A DNA stretch of 55,787 nt, taken from Candidatus Poseidoniales archaeon (GTDB lineage Archaea; Thermoplasmatota; Poseidoniia; Poseidoniales; Thalassarchaeaceae). Under the pieces are notes generated by a model that was given only the letters and a program-made list of their open reading frames with translations, had not been told where the DNA came from and made no database searches. The position numbers and the translations under genes are program-made. The stretch spans positions 1-55,787 of the forward strand of contig JAPOFX010000009.1 of assembly GCA_028283505.1 (NCBI GenBank). Reading direction: 5' to 3'. Positions 7,894 to 16,692 of the stretch are shown piece by piece (position 1 is the stretch's first letter; the number at the start of each line of letters is the position of its first letter).

Positions 7894-8556
7894 TTACACC
7901 TTTGCGATTACCTTCATCTCTATCGCAATCGGAGAGGGCAGGGCGTTTATGGAGACGGTGGTTCTAGCGGGCATTATGCTACCGAAGTACTCTGCGTAGA
8001 CCTTGTTGTAAGACTGGAAGTCTCTGTCCATGTCTATGAGAAAAACTAGCACATCGACCACGTCCTCCAAGCCAGAACCATACTCCTCTAGTATCAAGCG
8101 TATGTTGTTTATTACAGAATGAGCCTGGGCTGTGATGTCATAATCGAGTGGTTGGCCTGAGTCATCCCTCACAGGGCCTCCGGGAATCTCATTTGTCTCC
8201 GGTGACCTTGGGCCCATACCACTTACGAATACTAAGTCTCCAACCCTCCTGAGATGCGGATATGTGCCCATTGCGGAGGGTCCCGTCTCCGCTGTGAAAG
8301 GGCCGTCTTGGCTGGTCATCTTTCCTGCCGTTTTCTTCCCCATGACTCCTCCAACTATCCCTCCTACCGGGCCTCCCACTGCTACTCCAGCCGCAGCTCC
8401 TACCGCTCCACCGGCATTTGTGAACATAGTCTTTCCATAGGAGTTGTAGAGTGCCTCTATGACCTCATCAGGAGCCTCCACAAGCTCCCTCAACATCTCT
8501 AAGCGATGGGAGAATATGGAGCTTTTCTGTTCCTCATCGGTATATTCGGTGTCCAT
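7894..8556 (-). CDS. Rid-family (RidA/YjgF) deaminase with Gly-rich N-terminal extension
   Basis: 220 residues. The last ~130 residues are a Rid/YjgF domain with the conserved arginine in MPARTTVSINALP and the downstream IEMKVIA strand carrying Glu. Rid proteins hydrolyse enamines and imines; one subgroup is 2-aminomuconate deaminase. The first ~85 residues are unusual: a helical region and then a Gly/Ala-rich stretch (about 45-72) with GxxxG spacing that could insert in or associate with a membrane. The start codon overlaps the stop of the AmnA-like gene (TGATG), and the AmnB-like gene lies before that, so an aminomuconate-type substrate is a reasonable inference. Confidence 0.88.
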   Translation of the reverse strand: MDTEYTDEEQKSSIFSHRLEMLRELVEAPDEVIEALYNSYGKTMFTNAGGAVGAAAGVAVGGPVGGIVGGVMGKKTAGKMTSQDGPFTAETGPSAMGTYPHLRRVGDLVFVSGMGPRSPETNEIPGGPVRDDSGQPLDYDITAQAHSVINNIRLILEEYGSGLEDVVDVLVFLIDMDRDFQSYNKVYAEYFGSIMPARTTVSINALPSPIAIEMKVIAKV

Positions 8557-9479
8557 CAGAGCATCCCCTTGTTCAGAACGTCTCTGTCTCCGTGGTAGTA
8601 CTCGACATCGTCCTCATCGAATTCCTTATCGCCTACTGATCCTGTAGACGGGGTCAGTGTCACCACGGCCCCCCCTGAGCCGTGTAGGGCCTCGTAGGCT
8701 AGGACCTCTCCATCGTAGTTGTTGTGCTGTCCCATGGTGGCGGCCATCCACCAGGCCGGCTTGTAAGCCACTACCTTCTGGACCCTTATCTGACCGTGGA
8801 TCTCTCTGGAAAGCTGGGACAGGTCCTCAAGCCTGCCATCGGCGAAAAACTCGAGTATCTTCCTGTTCCACTCGTCATCCTTGGGGCTGTGGATGCGGTC
8901 CTCTGTAGGGTCTATGTGCTCAGTGAACATCCTATTGGACAGGCTCGAGACCACGACAACAACTGCCTTCTTTTTCTGCTTCGATAAGGCGTCCCTAATC
9001 GATTTGCCTAGGACAATTGTCTCAGACCTGTTTGCGTACATGTTGCTGGAAACGATACATGCGGGGATTCTATTGTCGGGGTTAAGAAGCTTAAGGGCTA
9101 CAACAGAACCAGTGTCTATTGGGAATCCATCATAAGCTATTGTTCGGGAATGAAGCCCTCGGGACTTAGAAGATTCGACTAGGCAGTCGGCGAAATCCAC
9201 ATCCATTTTGAACTTGTAAGGCATGCTTCCCAAATAGTGGAAGTCATCGTCAACGTGAACCCACTCTGGTTCGGGGTGGGCTTGGATTTGGTGGCCTATT
9301 ATGCTGGGCCAAGTGGTTGAGTAGACAATAAGAAGGTCGGCATCGCTCTGCTCTATCCTCTCTCTGCAGGTTTCGAAGGCCGCCCTGAGTTTGGAATATC
9401 CATGATTGGCGTCAGGAGAGAGTAGGGGCTGGGGATGTGGTGGGCAGTAGATTCCGAAAAGTACCTCAGCGTCTTCCAT
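8556..9479 (-). CDS. Class III extradiol dioxygenase, alpha (non-catalytic) subunit, AmnA-like
   Basis: 307 residues from ATG 9479, which has a GAGGTG ribosome-binding site 6 nt upstream; a GTG at 9488 falls inside that site. It belongs to the LigB-like fold and aligns with its operon neighbour over most of its length (for example FGIYCPPHPQ against LGCLAPHPPH). The second iron-ligand motif TPHW of the neighbour is replaced by STTW, so it lacks the full metal triad. That matches the structural alpha subunit of 2-aminophenol 1,6-dioxygenase type enzymes. It probably forms a heteromer with the product of 9490-10395. Confidence 0.85.
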   Translation of the reverse strand: MEDAEVLFGIYCPPHPQPLLSPDANHGYSKLRAAFETCRERIEQSDADLLIVYSTTWPSIIGHQIQAHPEPEWVHVDDDFHYLGSMPYKFKMDVDFADCLVESSKSRGLHSRTIAYDGFPIDTGSVVALKLLNPDNRIPACIVSSNMYANRSETIVLGKSIRDALSKQKKKAVVVVVSSLSNRMFTEHIDPTEDRIHSPKDDEWNRKILEFFADGRLEDLSQLSREIHGQIRVQKVVAYKPAWWMAATMGQHNNYDGEVLAYEALHGSGGAVVTLTPSTGSVGDKEFDEDDVEYYHGDRDVLNKGML

Positions 9480-9489
9480 CTCAAACACC

Positions 9490-10395
9490 TCAAAGTACTA
9501 TTTCTCTGGTGACGCTATTAGGGTCCCATGCGGCTACGAGGTTACCAGTCCCGATGACAGACTGGTATCCATAGATTTCAGCAGAGTATTCTGGGAATCC
9601 CATCGCTGCCATCATCCAAGTAAGGCCCCCTGCTTCAGTCTCGGCTATAGTCTGCTCAGTAAATTCCGGTAAGATGTCGATTAGCTCCCTCATCTTCCCT
9701 TCCCTCATCAAATCGACCAGCTTCATGTCCCACACGTATTGACTGTGGTTGTATATGTGCTCCTTGCTCATATCCTCCGGAAGCGGTGACTCTGTCACGA
9801 AGTGCCTGTGGGAGAGGCTATGACTGCTGATCATGACCACCTTCTTTCCGCTCTCCTCTATTGCCTCTGCGCAAGCCCTTCCGAGAGCGGCGGCCTGTTC
9901 ATTCATGACTTCTGCAGAGTAGTAGTGGGCATTCCTGTTACTGCTGATGGTAACGATGGGCTTGTCCCAGTCTGGGTTGAGCATGTGGCACGAAGTGATG
10001 GTCCCATAGTCCACTCTGAAGTCCTGATTTCTCATCATCTTGGTAATTATCCCGTGTTCCGATGCCTTCTCGCGCATTTTTTCTGCTAGGTCTACATCGA
10101 CTTTGATATCGTAATTGTACCTGAATATGTTTGGGAATACGGGGTCCACTGACTTGGACTTGAACTCAGGGAGACCTAGGAAGTGCGTTCCGATATATGT
10201 CTGCCAGTGAGGCGTGAATATCACAAGGGCGTCATAGTCTATTGACTTCAGTTTCCTTGCGAGCCTGTTGTAGCCCCACCTCAGGGTCTCCCAGCCACCC
10301 TCTGAGACTGGCTCATTCTGTTCTGGGTTCTCAGCGTAAACAACGTGAGGCGGGTGAGGAGCTAGGCATCCGAGTACGATTTCCCCCTTTGGCAT
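9490..10395 (-). CDS. Class III extradiol dioxygenase, beta (catalytic) subunit, AmnB-like
   Basis: 301 residues from ATG 10395; an in-frame ATG at 10551 would add an N-terminus of poor quality that overlaps the divergent gene at 10461. LigB family. Candidate Fe(II) ligands are His14 (APHPPH), His63 (TPHW) and Glu252 (AETEAGG), each one residue from the H13/H62/E251 triad I recall for 2-aminophenol 1,6-dioxygenase AmnB. It would open an aromatic ring next to a hydroxyl or amino group using O2. First gene of a three-gene operon with the alpha subunit and a Rid deaminase. The exact aromatic substrate cannot be read from sequence. Confidence 0.87.
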   Translation of the reverse strand: MPKGEIVLGCLAPHPPHVVYAENPEQNEPVSEGGWETLRWGYNRLARKLKSIDYDALVIFTPHWQTYIGTHFLGLPEFKSKSVDPVFPNIFRYNYDIKVDVDLAEKMREKASEHGIITKMMRNQDFRVDYGTITSCHMLNPDWDKPIVTISSNRNAHYYSAEVMNEQAAALGRACAEAIEESGKKVVMISSHSLSHRHFVTESPLPEDMSKEHIYNHSQYVWDMKLVDLMREGKMRELIDILPEFTEQTIAETEAGGLTWMMAAMGFPEYSAEIYGYQSVIGTGNLVAAWDPNSVTREIVL

Positions 10396-10460
10396 GTTAT
10401 CTGAGATGAAGAAATCTAAAGAAAACCTTTCGGAGAAATACCAGACTTCATTGGTGAGAA

Positions 10461-10889
10461 ATGAGACGAAGCCTCGTGAAGTGGGACAAGCCTCCATTGT
10501 GGCCTGTGGCAATCCCCAGTATCTTGGGCTTCGTGTCCGGTTGCCTCCCATATCTGGTTAAGTCTGAATACTTGACTACTGAGTCGAAATTTTCTTTATT
10601 GGCCCCGTTCGCTATAGCGACGGTTGCTTGTTTGGCGATTTGTTTCTTGCAAGGAAGATTCGATGCTAAAGTTGAGATGTTTCTTGGATCTCTTTCCTCA
10701 ATACTGTTCTCCTTGCTACCTCAGCTTATTTTCTTCGTATGGTTCGTACCAGTGATACTAATATGGGTCCGTGAGTCAATTTTCGTATGGAGGAAAGCGT
10801 ATCCCGCGTTCAGGATAGGGGTCTGGATAGGCCTAGGGGCCGCTTCAGGAGTCTACATGGGTGGAATCTTCGCCTTCAATGTGACTTGA
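10461..10889 (+). CDS. Small membrane protein, function unknown
   Basis: 142 residues with four hydrophobic segments at about residues 14-31, 45-65, 72-100 and 115-140, separated by short basic loops. No family is recognised. It starts 65 bases from the divergent dioxygenase operon. Its last 45 bases overlap the 3' end of the convergent PAP2 gene; both frames look coding, so I keep both. Confidence 0.6.
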   Translation: MRRSLVKWDKPPLWPVAIPSILGFVSGCLPYLVKSEYLTTESKFSLLAPFAIATVACLAICFLQGRFDAKVEMFLGSLSSILFSLLPQLIFFVWFVPVILIWVRESIFVWRKAYPAFRIGVWIGLGAASGVYMGGIFAFNVT

Positions 10890-12302
10890 TTGCTTCCTTC
10901 TGGAGTCAATTACCAGGCCTGTTACAAAGAAGGCGGGCAATGACACCACAACAGCAGACCAAATCAGTTCATCATCGAAGTAGTGCATGTTAATCCTTAC
11001 TTCCGAGGACGATTGGTCTGAAGAGCAAATTACCAGATGCGTGTCGAATATTGTCTTTGTATCGACTGCAGTGACAAATGATTCCCCGGGGCCAATGGTG
11101 TGATTCGAATGATGGGGGGCCCGTAGAAGGCTAGAGAAATCATGTCCCTCGGAGAACCCTCCTCTTTCAAAGAGGTCTACAACCTGGCTCCGAACGGTAA
11201 TGACACAAGTTAGAATCCCCTCCTGAGGCCCGGGCGAGGGGGAGCTTGCGAGGTTTGTCACCTCCACGGTCACAGGGTGTGATAAACTGTGGACCTCTAC
11301 TGTGTCGATGATGAAATCACCCTCACCTAACCTGAAATTTGGTACTTCATCATCTGCCCCGGGGCCGTCAACTGTTGCGTGAAACATTAGACTGGCACAT
11401 AGAATGGTGAATATTGTCGCAGTCGAGAGTGCCCTTTTGTTCGGAACTAGAGACTTCCATCCATGGACAGTCCTGTTTCGAAGAATCGGTTGCCAAGTAT
11501 GACAGAAGATAGCACATATTACCCCTAGTATCAAACCCGGAACAACGTCGGTTATCCAATGGATTCCGAGATACTGTATGCTGAAGAAGTAGATTCCCAC
11601 ATTAACCATCACAAACATGTCGAGTTCCCTATGCCTCCATTCCCTGATTGGAATCCCGAGATCTCTGCAATGCAATCTATTGATGATCAACAGTCCAACA
11701 GGTAAGCCGAAATGCAAGCTTGGAAAACCGTTATCCAAGGGGTCATTATTCGTGAAGAACTCGAGGTACCATGAATCGTGGTAGAGTAATGCCTGCATGC
11801 CGGGAATGAACGAGCTTGTGACTTCCACGTTGAAGAACAGGTACATCGGGACCGCTAGGACATAAATCACGAAGTAATTCAAAGTGGCCTTGTCCGCCAT
11901 CACATGATCTTTTACCATGATGAAGTAAATCGGGAGAAACCATATCGTGAACAGGTACACATAGAGGTAATGGAAGGACAATGCATCGGTCAGGATGTCG
12001 CTCTTGAATGCGTTCTGGGCCCAGATTGTGAAATCCCCTTCTATTGAGTGAACCCAATGTGTAAAGCCTCCAACCCTCGCTTTAATTGGCTCATTGTGGT
12101 GATCGATCACAGCCTTGTAAAGGTACATGACAACAAATAGCGATATGTGCCACCCGTATCCCTTTTCCCTGATTTCAGCGGGTAGTTCGGATAGCTTGAG
12201 GCGTTCTTCCTTCTCATCTCTGGAAAGTAGGTTTCTGAGAGGTATTGTTGAAATTAGGATAAATGACATTATCGTCCCATAGGGTCCGATGGGCCACGAC
12301 AT
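10845..12302 (-). CDS. PAP2-superfamily membrane phosphatase/transferase, AUR1-like
   Basis: 485 residues. Multiple membrane helices surround a PAP2-type active site: FPSLH (193-197), which replaces the usual PSGH, and the histidine-aspartate motif LGIHWITD (245-252, H248/D252). The PSLH variant is typical of the inositolphosphotransferase/AUR1-like branch, which moves or removes phospho-head groups on lipids at the outer face. After the last core helix (~315) comes a ~130-residue polar domain with beta character, a final hydrophobic segment (~445-465) and a charged tail. The polar domain is probably extracytoplasmic. The lipid substrate is unknown. Confidence 0.8.
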   Translation of the reverse strand: MSWPIGPYGTIMSFILISTIPLRNLLSRDEKEERLKLSELPAEIREKGYGWHISLFVVMYLYKAVIDHHNEPIKARVGGFTHWVHSIEGDFTIWAQNAFKSDILTDALSFHYLYVYLFTIWFLPIYFIMVKDHVMADKATLNYFVIYVLAVPMYLFFNVEVTSSFIPGMQALLYHDSWYLEFFTNNDPLDNGFPSLHFGLPVGLLIINRLHCRDLGIPIREWRHRELDMFVMVNVGIYFFSIQYLGIHWITDVVPGLILGVICAIFCHTWQPILRNRTVHGWKSLVPNKRALSTATIFTILCASLMFHATVDGPGADDEVPNFRLGEGDFIIDTVEVHSLSHPVTVEVTNLASSPSPGPQEGILTCVITVRSQVVDLFERGGFSEGHDFSSLLRAPHHSNHTIGPGESFVTAVDTKTIFDTHLVICSSDQSSSEVRINMHYFDDELIWSAVVVSLPAFFVTGLVIDSRRKQSSHIEGEDSTHVDS

Positions 12303-12410
12303 GAGCTTTGCCGGTCATTAGCCAGTCATGAATATTACACATATTCCACAAGTACCTCTAGTATTCGATATATCCCTAACCATCAATACTCATGACCCCT
12401 CTTGGACGTC

Positions 12411-12875
12411 ATGGATGGTCACGAGCTATGGCTATCAAAGTGTCTCGAAATGGGTTTCTCAGCCAATGCCAGAATCTACGAGGACGGGACACGGACATCT
12501 CAGGATGCCGCTAATCAACTTGGATGCGAAGTCTCCCATATTGCGAAATCAGTGGTGTTCGTCGGTGAGGAGTGCGCGGTTGTTGTGATTACATCTGGCT
12601 CCAACAGAGTCGATAGAAAGCGTAAGCTGAAAAGGATACTCGGTTACAAACCGGGCATGGCAGATTCAGAATATGTTGAGGAAAACACCGGATATAGGGT
12701 CGGAGGGGTCCCCCCATTCGGACACATCAAGAAAACCCATATCTTGATGGACGAGGATTTGATGAAATATGATACAATCTGGGGAGCAGGGGGGACGGCC
12801 CAGACGGTTTTCCCCATTTCACCTGAATCACTGTTGCATATCTCGGGCGCATCTTTAGAGGATATCAAACAGTAG
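12411..12875 (+). CDS. YbaK/ProX-type aminoacyl-tRNA deacylase
   Basis: 154 residues from ATG 12411 (an in-frame TTG lies 9 bases upstream). The YbaK/aa-tRNA-deacylase fold is recognisable from the lysine motif HIAKSVVF, the VDRKRKLKRILG helix and VGGVPPFGH, the conserved glycine-rich segment. These proteins hydrolyse mischarged tRNAs such as Cys-tRNA-Pro or Ala-tRNA-Pro in trans. Seven bases separate it from the SMUG1 gene, so the two are likely co-transcribed. Confidence 0.88.
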   Translation: MDGHELWLSKCLEMGFSANARIYEDGTRTSQDAANQLGCEVSHIAKSVVFVGEECAVVVITSGSNRVDRKRKLKRILGYKPGMADSEYVEENTGYRVGGVPPFGHIKKTHILMDEDLMKYDTIWGAGGTAQTVFPISPESLLHISGASLEDIKQ

Positions 12876-12882
12876 TGGAATT

Positions 12883-13614
12883 ATGTCGATTGAGAGGTTA
12901 CTTGGATCTGCTTCCCGACTCAGGGATGATGCTGATGAGCTGGGCAGCATGCTTGTCGAGGAGGGTTCAGTGGACTGCGTCTATAACCCTCTGGATTACG
13001 CATGGGATATCCATGAACGGTACATTCAGATTTCTGGGGGAAGAGGTGCTAAGACTGTGATGCTCGGAATGAATCCGGGGCCACATGGGATGGGGCAGAT
13101 GGGCATACCCTTCGCTGCAACTAGCATGGTGAGGGACATCCTCGGAATAAGCAACATTCCGGTTAAGCAACCACCAATACCCCATCCCAAAAGGCCAGTA
13201 ATTGGTCTTGAATACCCTAGAGAGGAGGTTTCTGGAACAAGGATTTGGGGCCTTCTCGCAGAGACATATGGTAGCTCGGACAGAATCTTCGAGAACGTGT
13301 TCTTGCTCAACCACTGCCCGCTCATGTTACTCAACGGGGAGAGGGGAGTGAATGTTACTCCGGACAAAATTTCTGGGAGGACGGCAAGAAAACTACTGCA
13401 GAGGTGTGATAAGCACCTGGAAGAGGTAGTGGATTCCTTGAATGCAGACTGCGTTATCGGGATTGGGAAGTTTGCCGAGAGAAGGGCATTGAATACGTTT
13501 GGGGGAAGTGGCATCCATGTCAAAGGCTGCTGGCATCCGTCTCCAGCATCCCCTCTAGCAAATAGGAATGGAGGGGCCGACTGGCGCGATAACGTTCGGG
13601 CAGTATTGCCCTGA
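12883..13614 (+). CDS. SMUG1-type uracil-DNA glycosylase
   Basis: 243 residues. It has the two active-site motifs of family 3 (SMUG1) glycosylases: GMNPGPHGMGQMGIPF (62-77), with Asn64 as the expected catalytic-water residue, and HPSPASPLANR (218-228). Between them, NHCPL (143-147) and GVNVTP (155-160) correspond to the uracil-pocket region. The enzyme removes uracil and oxidised pyrimidines such as 5-hydroxymethyluracil from DNA as the first step of base excision repair. Length is close to vertebrate SMUG1. Family 3 enzymes are better known in animals and some bacteria than in archaea. Confidence 0.92.
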   Translation: MSIERLLGSASRLRDDADELGSMLVEEGSVDCVYNPLDYAWDIHERYIQISGGRGAKTVMLGMNPGPHGMGQMGIPFAATSMVRDILGISNIPVKQPPIPHPKRPVIGLEYPREEVSGTRIWGLLAETYGSSDRIFENVFLLNHCPLMLLNGERGVNVTPDKISGRTARKLLQRCDKHLEEVVDSLNADCVIGIGKFAERRALNTFGGSGIHVKGCWHPSPASPLANRNGGADWRDNVRAVLP

Positions 13615-13680
13615 AACAAAGAAAAATACTTCATCGATCTCTAGTAAAGAGTTAAGTCGACTGATGTCCCGTAAAGCCTC

Positions 13681-15474
13681 ATGGACGCCAAGACGACGCC
13701 CGAGTACCTGAAATCAAACGCCGTAAACATGCCGGATGCTGTAGCTCTGTCATACAAAGATGACTCCGGAAACTGGGTAAGAATGACATGGTCGGATTTT
13801 TATGATGTAACCATGAAAATGGCCAAATCACTGATTGCAGTTGGTTTTGAGCCTGGAGATAACCTGAGCATTTACTCCTACAACAGAATGGAGTGGTATG
13901 CGGCATACGCAGCTGCCAATTTTTGCAACGGGGCCGCAGTAGGGGTCTACCATACCTGCTCACCTGAGGAGGTCGAATGGGTAGTTGGTAACTCGGATTC
14001 AAAGGTGGTTTTTGTGGGGACAAACCCCATGGATAACGGAGATCCAGAAAAAATGTGCACGAATCGCCTCGAGAAGGCAATGCCCTCTTTGGAAAAGGTA
14101 GAGGTGATTGTTTCCATGTCCTCCATGCAAGCTATTGACCACCCGAATGCCCATGATTGGGAGAATTTCATGTCAATGGGATCGGAAATCCCTGATGATG
14201 CAGTTATGGAGAGGATTTCAGGAATCAAACCCTCCGATACAGCCGCCCTCATCTACACTTCTGGGACAACCGGAAATCCGAAGGGAGTTGTTCTGACCCA
14301 TGATAACTTCGAATATGAGTTGGAGTGCATTGGAAAGCTGGCTAAATTTAATCCCGGAGATGGGTATGTTTCTTGGCTTCCCTGCGCCCATGTGTTCGGG
14401 CAGGTTGCAGATAATCATCTCTGGATTAGGGACGCGATGCACATGACCGTGGTCGACAATCCTCTGCACTCAATTGACTATTCTAAGGATGCGATGCCTG
14501 CTCTCTTTATTGGGGTCCCGAGAATCTACGAAAAGGTATACAGTAACCTAGTTGCTGGCCTTCCCCCCACATGGCTACTCAGCTTACCAGTACTAGGCGG
14601 GGTCATCAAAAAGAAGGCAAAAGAAAAGATAGGCTTCTCGAATGTCAAGTTCGCAGTTACTGGAGCCGCTCCTATTAATCCAGATATCCTCAAGCTATTC
14701 AATAAGCTTGGAGTGCCTCTTTTCGAGGGATATGGCATGACCGAGACTACTGCTGGCGCTACACTGGGATCTCCAGCACACAACAGGATAGGATCAGTAG
14801 GTAAGCCATTCGAAGGTACTGGACTCAGAATCGCCGATCCTGATGAAGATGGTAATGGGGAGATCCAATTCAATGGGAGGCACATTATGCCGGGTTACTA
14901 CAAGGATCCAGAGGCCACGGCTGCCACAATGACGGAAGATGGATGGCTGAAATCGGGGGATTTGGGGAAGATGGACAAGGATGGATTCGTTTACGTCACG
15001 GGTCGATTGAAAGAGATCTACGTAAGCTCGGCTGGAAAGAACATTGCCCCGTTAGTGATTGAGGAGACTATGAAATCCATCCCAGTTGTGTCGCAATGCA
15101 TGCTAATTGGCGACAACAGAAAGTACTGCAGTGCCCTCTTTACTCTTGACGTTGGCGCCATTCTCCGAGACGTCCATGGCCTCGATGGTGCTACAGAGGT
15201 CCCCAAGGACCCTGCAAAACAACTCGCTAAGCTCGCTGAGTTGGGCCATGATCTGTCGGAATACACATCCGTCGGAAGTGACACATACAAACAGCTCGAA
15301 GCGTCAGTTGCCGAGCTTAATGGGAAGTTTAGCAACCCAGAGCAAGTAAAGAAGTTCACAGTACTACCTCGAGATTTGAGTGTGGATGAGGGCGAGTTGA
15401 CTCCGACCTTGAAGATTAGAAGGAAGCAGATAAGAGAGAACTGGTCATCAGAGATAGAAGCGATGTACTCCTGA
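13681..15474 (+). CDS. Long-chain fatty acyl-CoA synthetase (AMP-forming)
   Basis: 597 residues, the size of FAA1-type synthetases. Signatures: P-loop YTSGTTGNPKGVV (about 192-204), YGMTETTAG adenylate motif, the aspartate motif LKSGDLGKMDKDGFVYVTGR, and the C-terminal lysine region with SSAGKNIAP. It activates fatty acids with ATP and CoA, feeding beta-oxidation; 3-hydroxyacyl-CoA dehydrogenase and enoyl-CoA hydratase genes are at the other end of the window. A GAGTTAAGTC element about 30 nt before the ATG may be its promoter. The LysE gene follows after 9 bases. Confidence 0.95.
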   Translation: MDAKTTPEYLKSNAVNMPDAVALSYKDDSGNWVRMTWSDFYDVTMKMAKSLIAVGFEPGDNLSIYSYNRMEWYAAYAAANFCNGAAVGVYHTCSPEEVEWVVGNSDSKVVFVGTNPMDNGDPEKMCTNRLEKAMPSLEKVEVIVSMSSMQAIDHPNAHDWENFMSMGSEIPDDAVMERISGIKPSDTAALIYTSGTTGNPKGVVLTHDNFEYELECIGKLAKFNPGDGYVSWLPCAHVFGQVADNHLWIRDAMHMTVVDNPLHSIDYSKDAMPALFIGVPRIYEKVYSNLVAGLPPTWLLSLPVLGGVIKKKAKEKIGFSNVKFAVTGAAPINPDILKLFNKLGVPLFEGYGMTETTAGATLGSPAHNRIGSVGKPFEGTGLRIADPDEDGNGEIQFNGRHIMPGYYKDPEATAATMTEDGWLKSGDLGKMDKDGFVYVTGRLKEIYVSSAGKNIAPLVIEETMKSIPVVSQCMLIGDNRKYCSALFTLDVGAILRDVHGLDGATEVPKDPAKQLAKLAELGHDLSEYTSVGSDTYKQLEASVAELNGKFSNPEQVKKFTVLPRDLSVDEGELTPTLKIRRKQIRENWSSEIEAMYS

Positions 15475-15483
15475 GGGGTTTGA

Positions 15484-16107
15484 ATGAGTCCTGAGGCATG
15501 GGCCGCATTAGCGGTCGTGTTCATGCTTGGGGCAATGAGCCCGGGACCTTCCCTAGCTGTGATACTTAGCAATACAATTTCAGGGGGGAGGCGTCAAGGG
15601 ATCGTCGCCGGACTCGGTCATGGGATTGGTTTCGGGATATACGCGTTCCTTGCAGCACTTGGTCTTGCGACTGCGTTGTCCATGCATGAAGGGGCCCAGT
15701 TGGTCCTTCATTGGGGGGGAGTGGTCGTCCTACTTTGGTTAGGTTTCAAATTCATCAAGAGCTCATTGGTTAAGCCTCCCGCCCTTGGAGACAACCAAGA
15801 TGCTGGGCCCTCCCAAGCGAGTGGCTTCTTCCAAGGTTTCATGATTGCATTATTCAATCCCAAAATCCTGGCTTGGATGCTCGCTCTCTATGCTCCCTTT
15901 ATCGAGGCGGACGTAAGTATCGAGACCCTTCTGGGGATGGGGGCGCTTGGAATGGGCATAGATGGAACATGGTACGTTACTGTGGCCACTATCCTAAGTT
16001 CGGGAAATGGCGTTGAGAGGCTCAGATCAAATGCCCATCTGATTGATGGCTCCATGGGGATTCTAATGTTCGTTTTCGCTGGGCTATTGGCTATCGGATG
16101 GTTCTGA
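15484..16107 (+). CDS. LysE/RhtB-family amino-acid exporter
   Basis: 207 residues with about six hydrophobic segments. The N-terminal motif FMLGAMSPGPSLAVIL followed by SGGRRQGIVAGLGHGIG is the LysE/RhtB signature (PGP at the end of helix 1, then the G-rich second helix). A conserved FNPKILAW segment lies near residue 125. Members export amino acids or small metabolites out of the cytoplasm. It sits 9 bases after the acyl-CoA synthetase and ends exactly against the convergent zinc-ribbon gene. Substrate unknown. Confidence 0.9.
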   Translation: MSPEAWAALAVVFMLGAMSPGPSLAVILSNTISGGRRQGIVAGLGHGIGFGIYAFLAALGLATALSMHEGAQLVLHWGGVVVLLWLGFKFIKSSLVKPPALGDNQDAGPSQASGFFQGFMIALFNPKILAWMLALYAPFIEADVSIETLLGMGALGMGIDGTWYVTVATILSSGNGVERLRSNAHLIDGSMGILMFVFAGLLAIGWF

Positions 16108-16554
16108 TTAGAGAAATACGAATGGAAGTTGGAGTAATAATTCCACTGCCAATGCAAGAGCCGTTGACTCAACTTCAGTATCATCATACGGCTTACTGTC
16201 TGGATTGACAATTCTCTGAAGCTCCCCCGCATCGAACCAGACGGTGTTGCACTCCGGGCATCCATCTATCTCGATAGGTTCCATGTCTGTTCCATTTATT
16301 CTCTTGAAAATAATATTCCTGACCCTCATCTTTGAGTTGCAACAGGGGCAGTCCAAGTCGACTTCCTCGCAGTCGTTGCTAAAGGCTTCGTGCATCTTCC
16401 TCAATTTGCTTTCAGTCATGGAGTTCGCGGCGGCCTCAGCATTCAGAAGCATGCCTGAACAGCTCGGGCAGTGCGAGATGCCGTGGTCAGTGAATGCTGA
16501 CCGAGTTTGGCCGGTATGCGCCACCAGTTCCGACCCATCCCTTGGACACAGCAC
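16108..16554 (-). CDS. Zinc-ribbon protein (zf-TFIIB-like)
   Basis: 148 residues. Cysteine pairs occur in three places: HCPSCSG near residue 28, LDCPCCNSKM near 69, and DGCPECNTVWFDAGEL near 97. The last block is the characteristic zf-TFIIB (COG3809-type) domain with its WFDAGEL tail. The C-terminal ~20 residues are hydrophobic and leucine-rich. Start taken as GTG 16554, close to the divergent icmF gene. The molecular role of this family is not established; metal-bound nucleic-acid or protein interaction is typical. Confidence 0.75.
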   Translation of the reverse strand: MLCPRDGSELVAHTGQTRSAFTDHGISHCPSCSGMLLNAEAAANSMTESKLRKMHEAFSNDCEEVDLDCPCCNSKMRVRNIIFKRINGTDMEPIEIDGCPECNTVWFDAGELQRIVNPDSKPYDDTEVESTALALAVELLLQLPFVFL

Positions 16555-16692
16555 GCCTTAACCCCAAACTTCACCTCGTGCCATGGTTCTTGAATTATGA
16601 CCCGGAATATCGTCTTCGAACGTATCGATACCTATAATCCACATTTCTACGTCTTCCGTCGGCTTCATGTCTGGTGGTGCTGTCCGAAAAGC

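Noticed and set aside
13026-13634. 202-residue open frame on the minus strand over SMUG1
   Set aside because: Shadow of the SMUG1 gene, whose active-site motifs are in the other frame.
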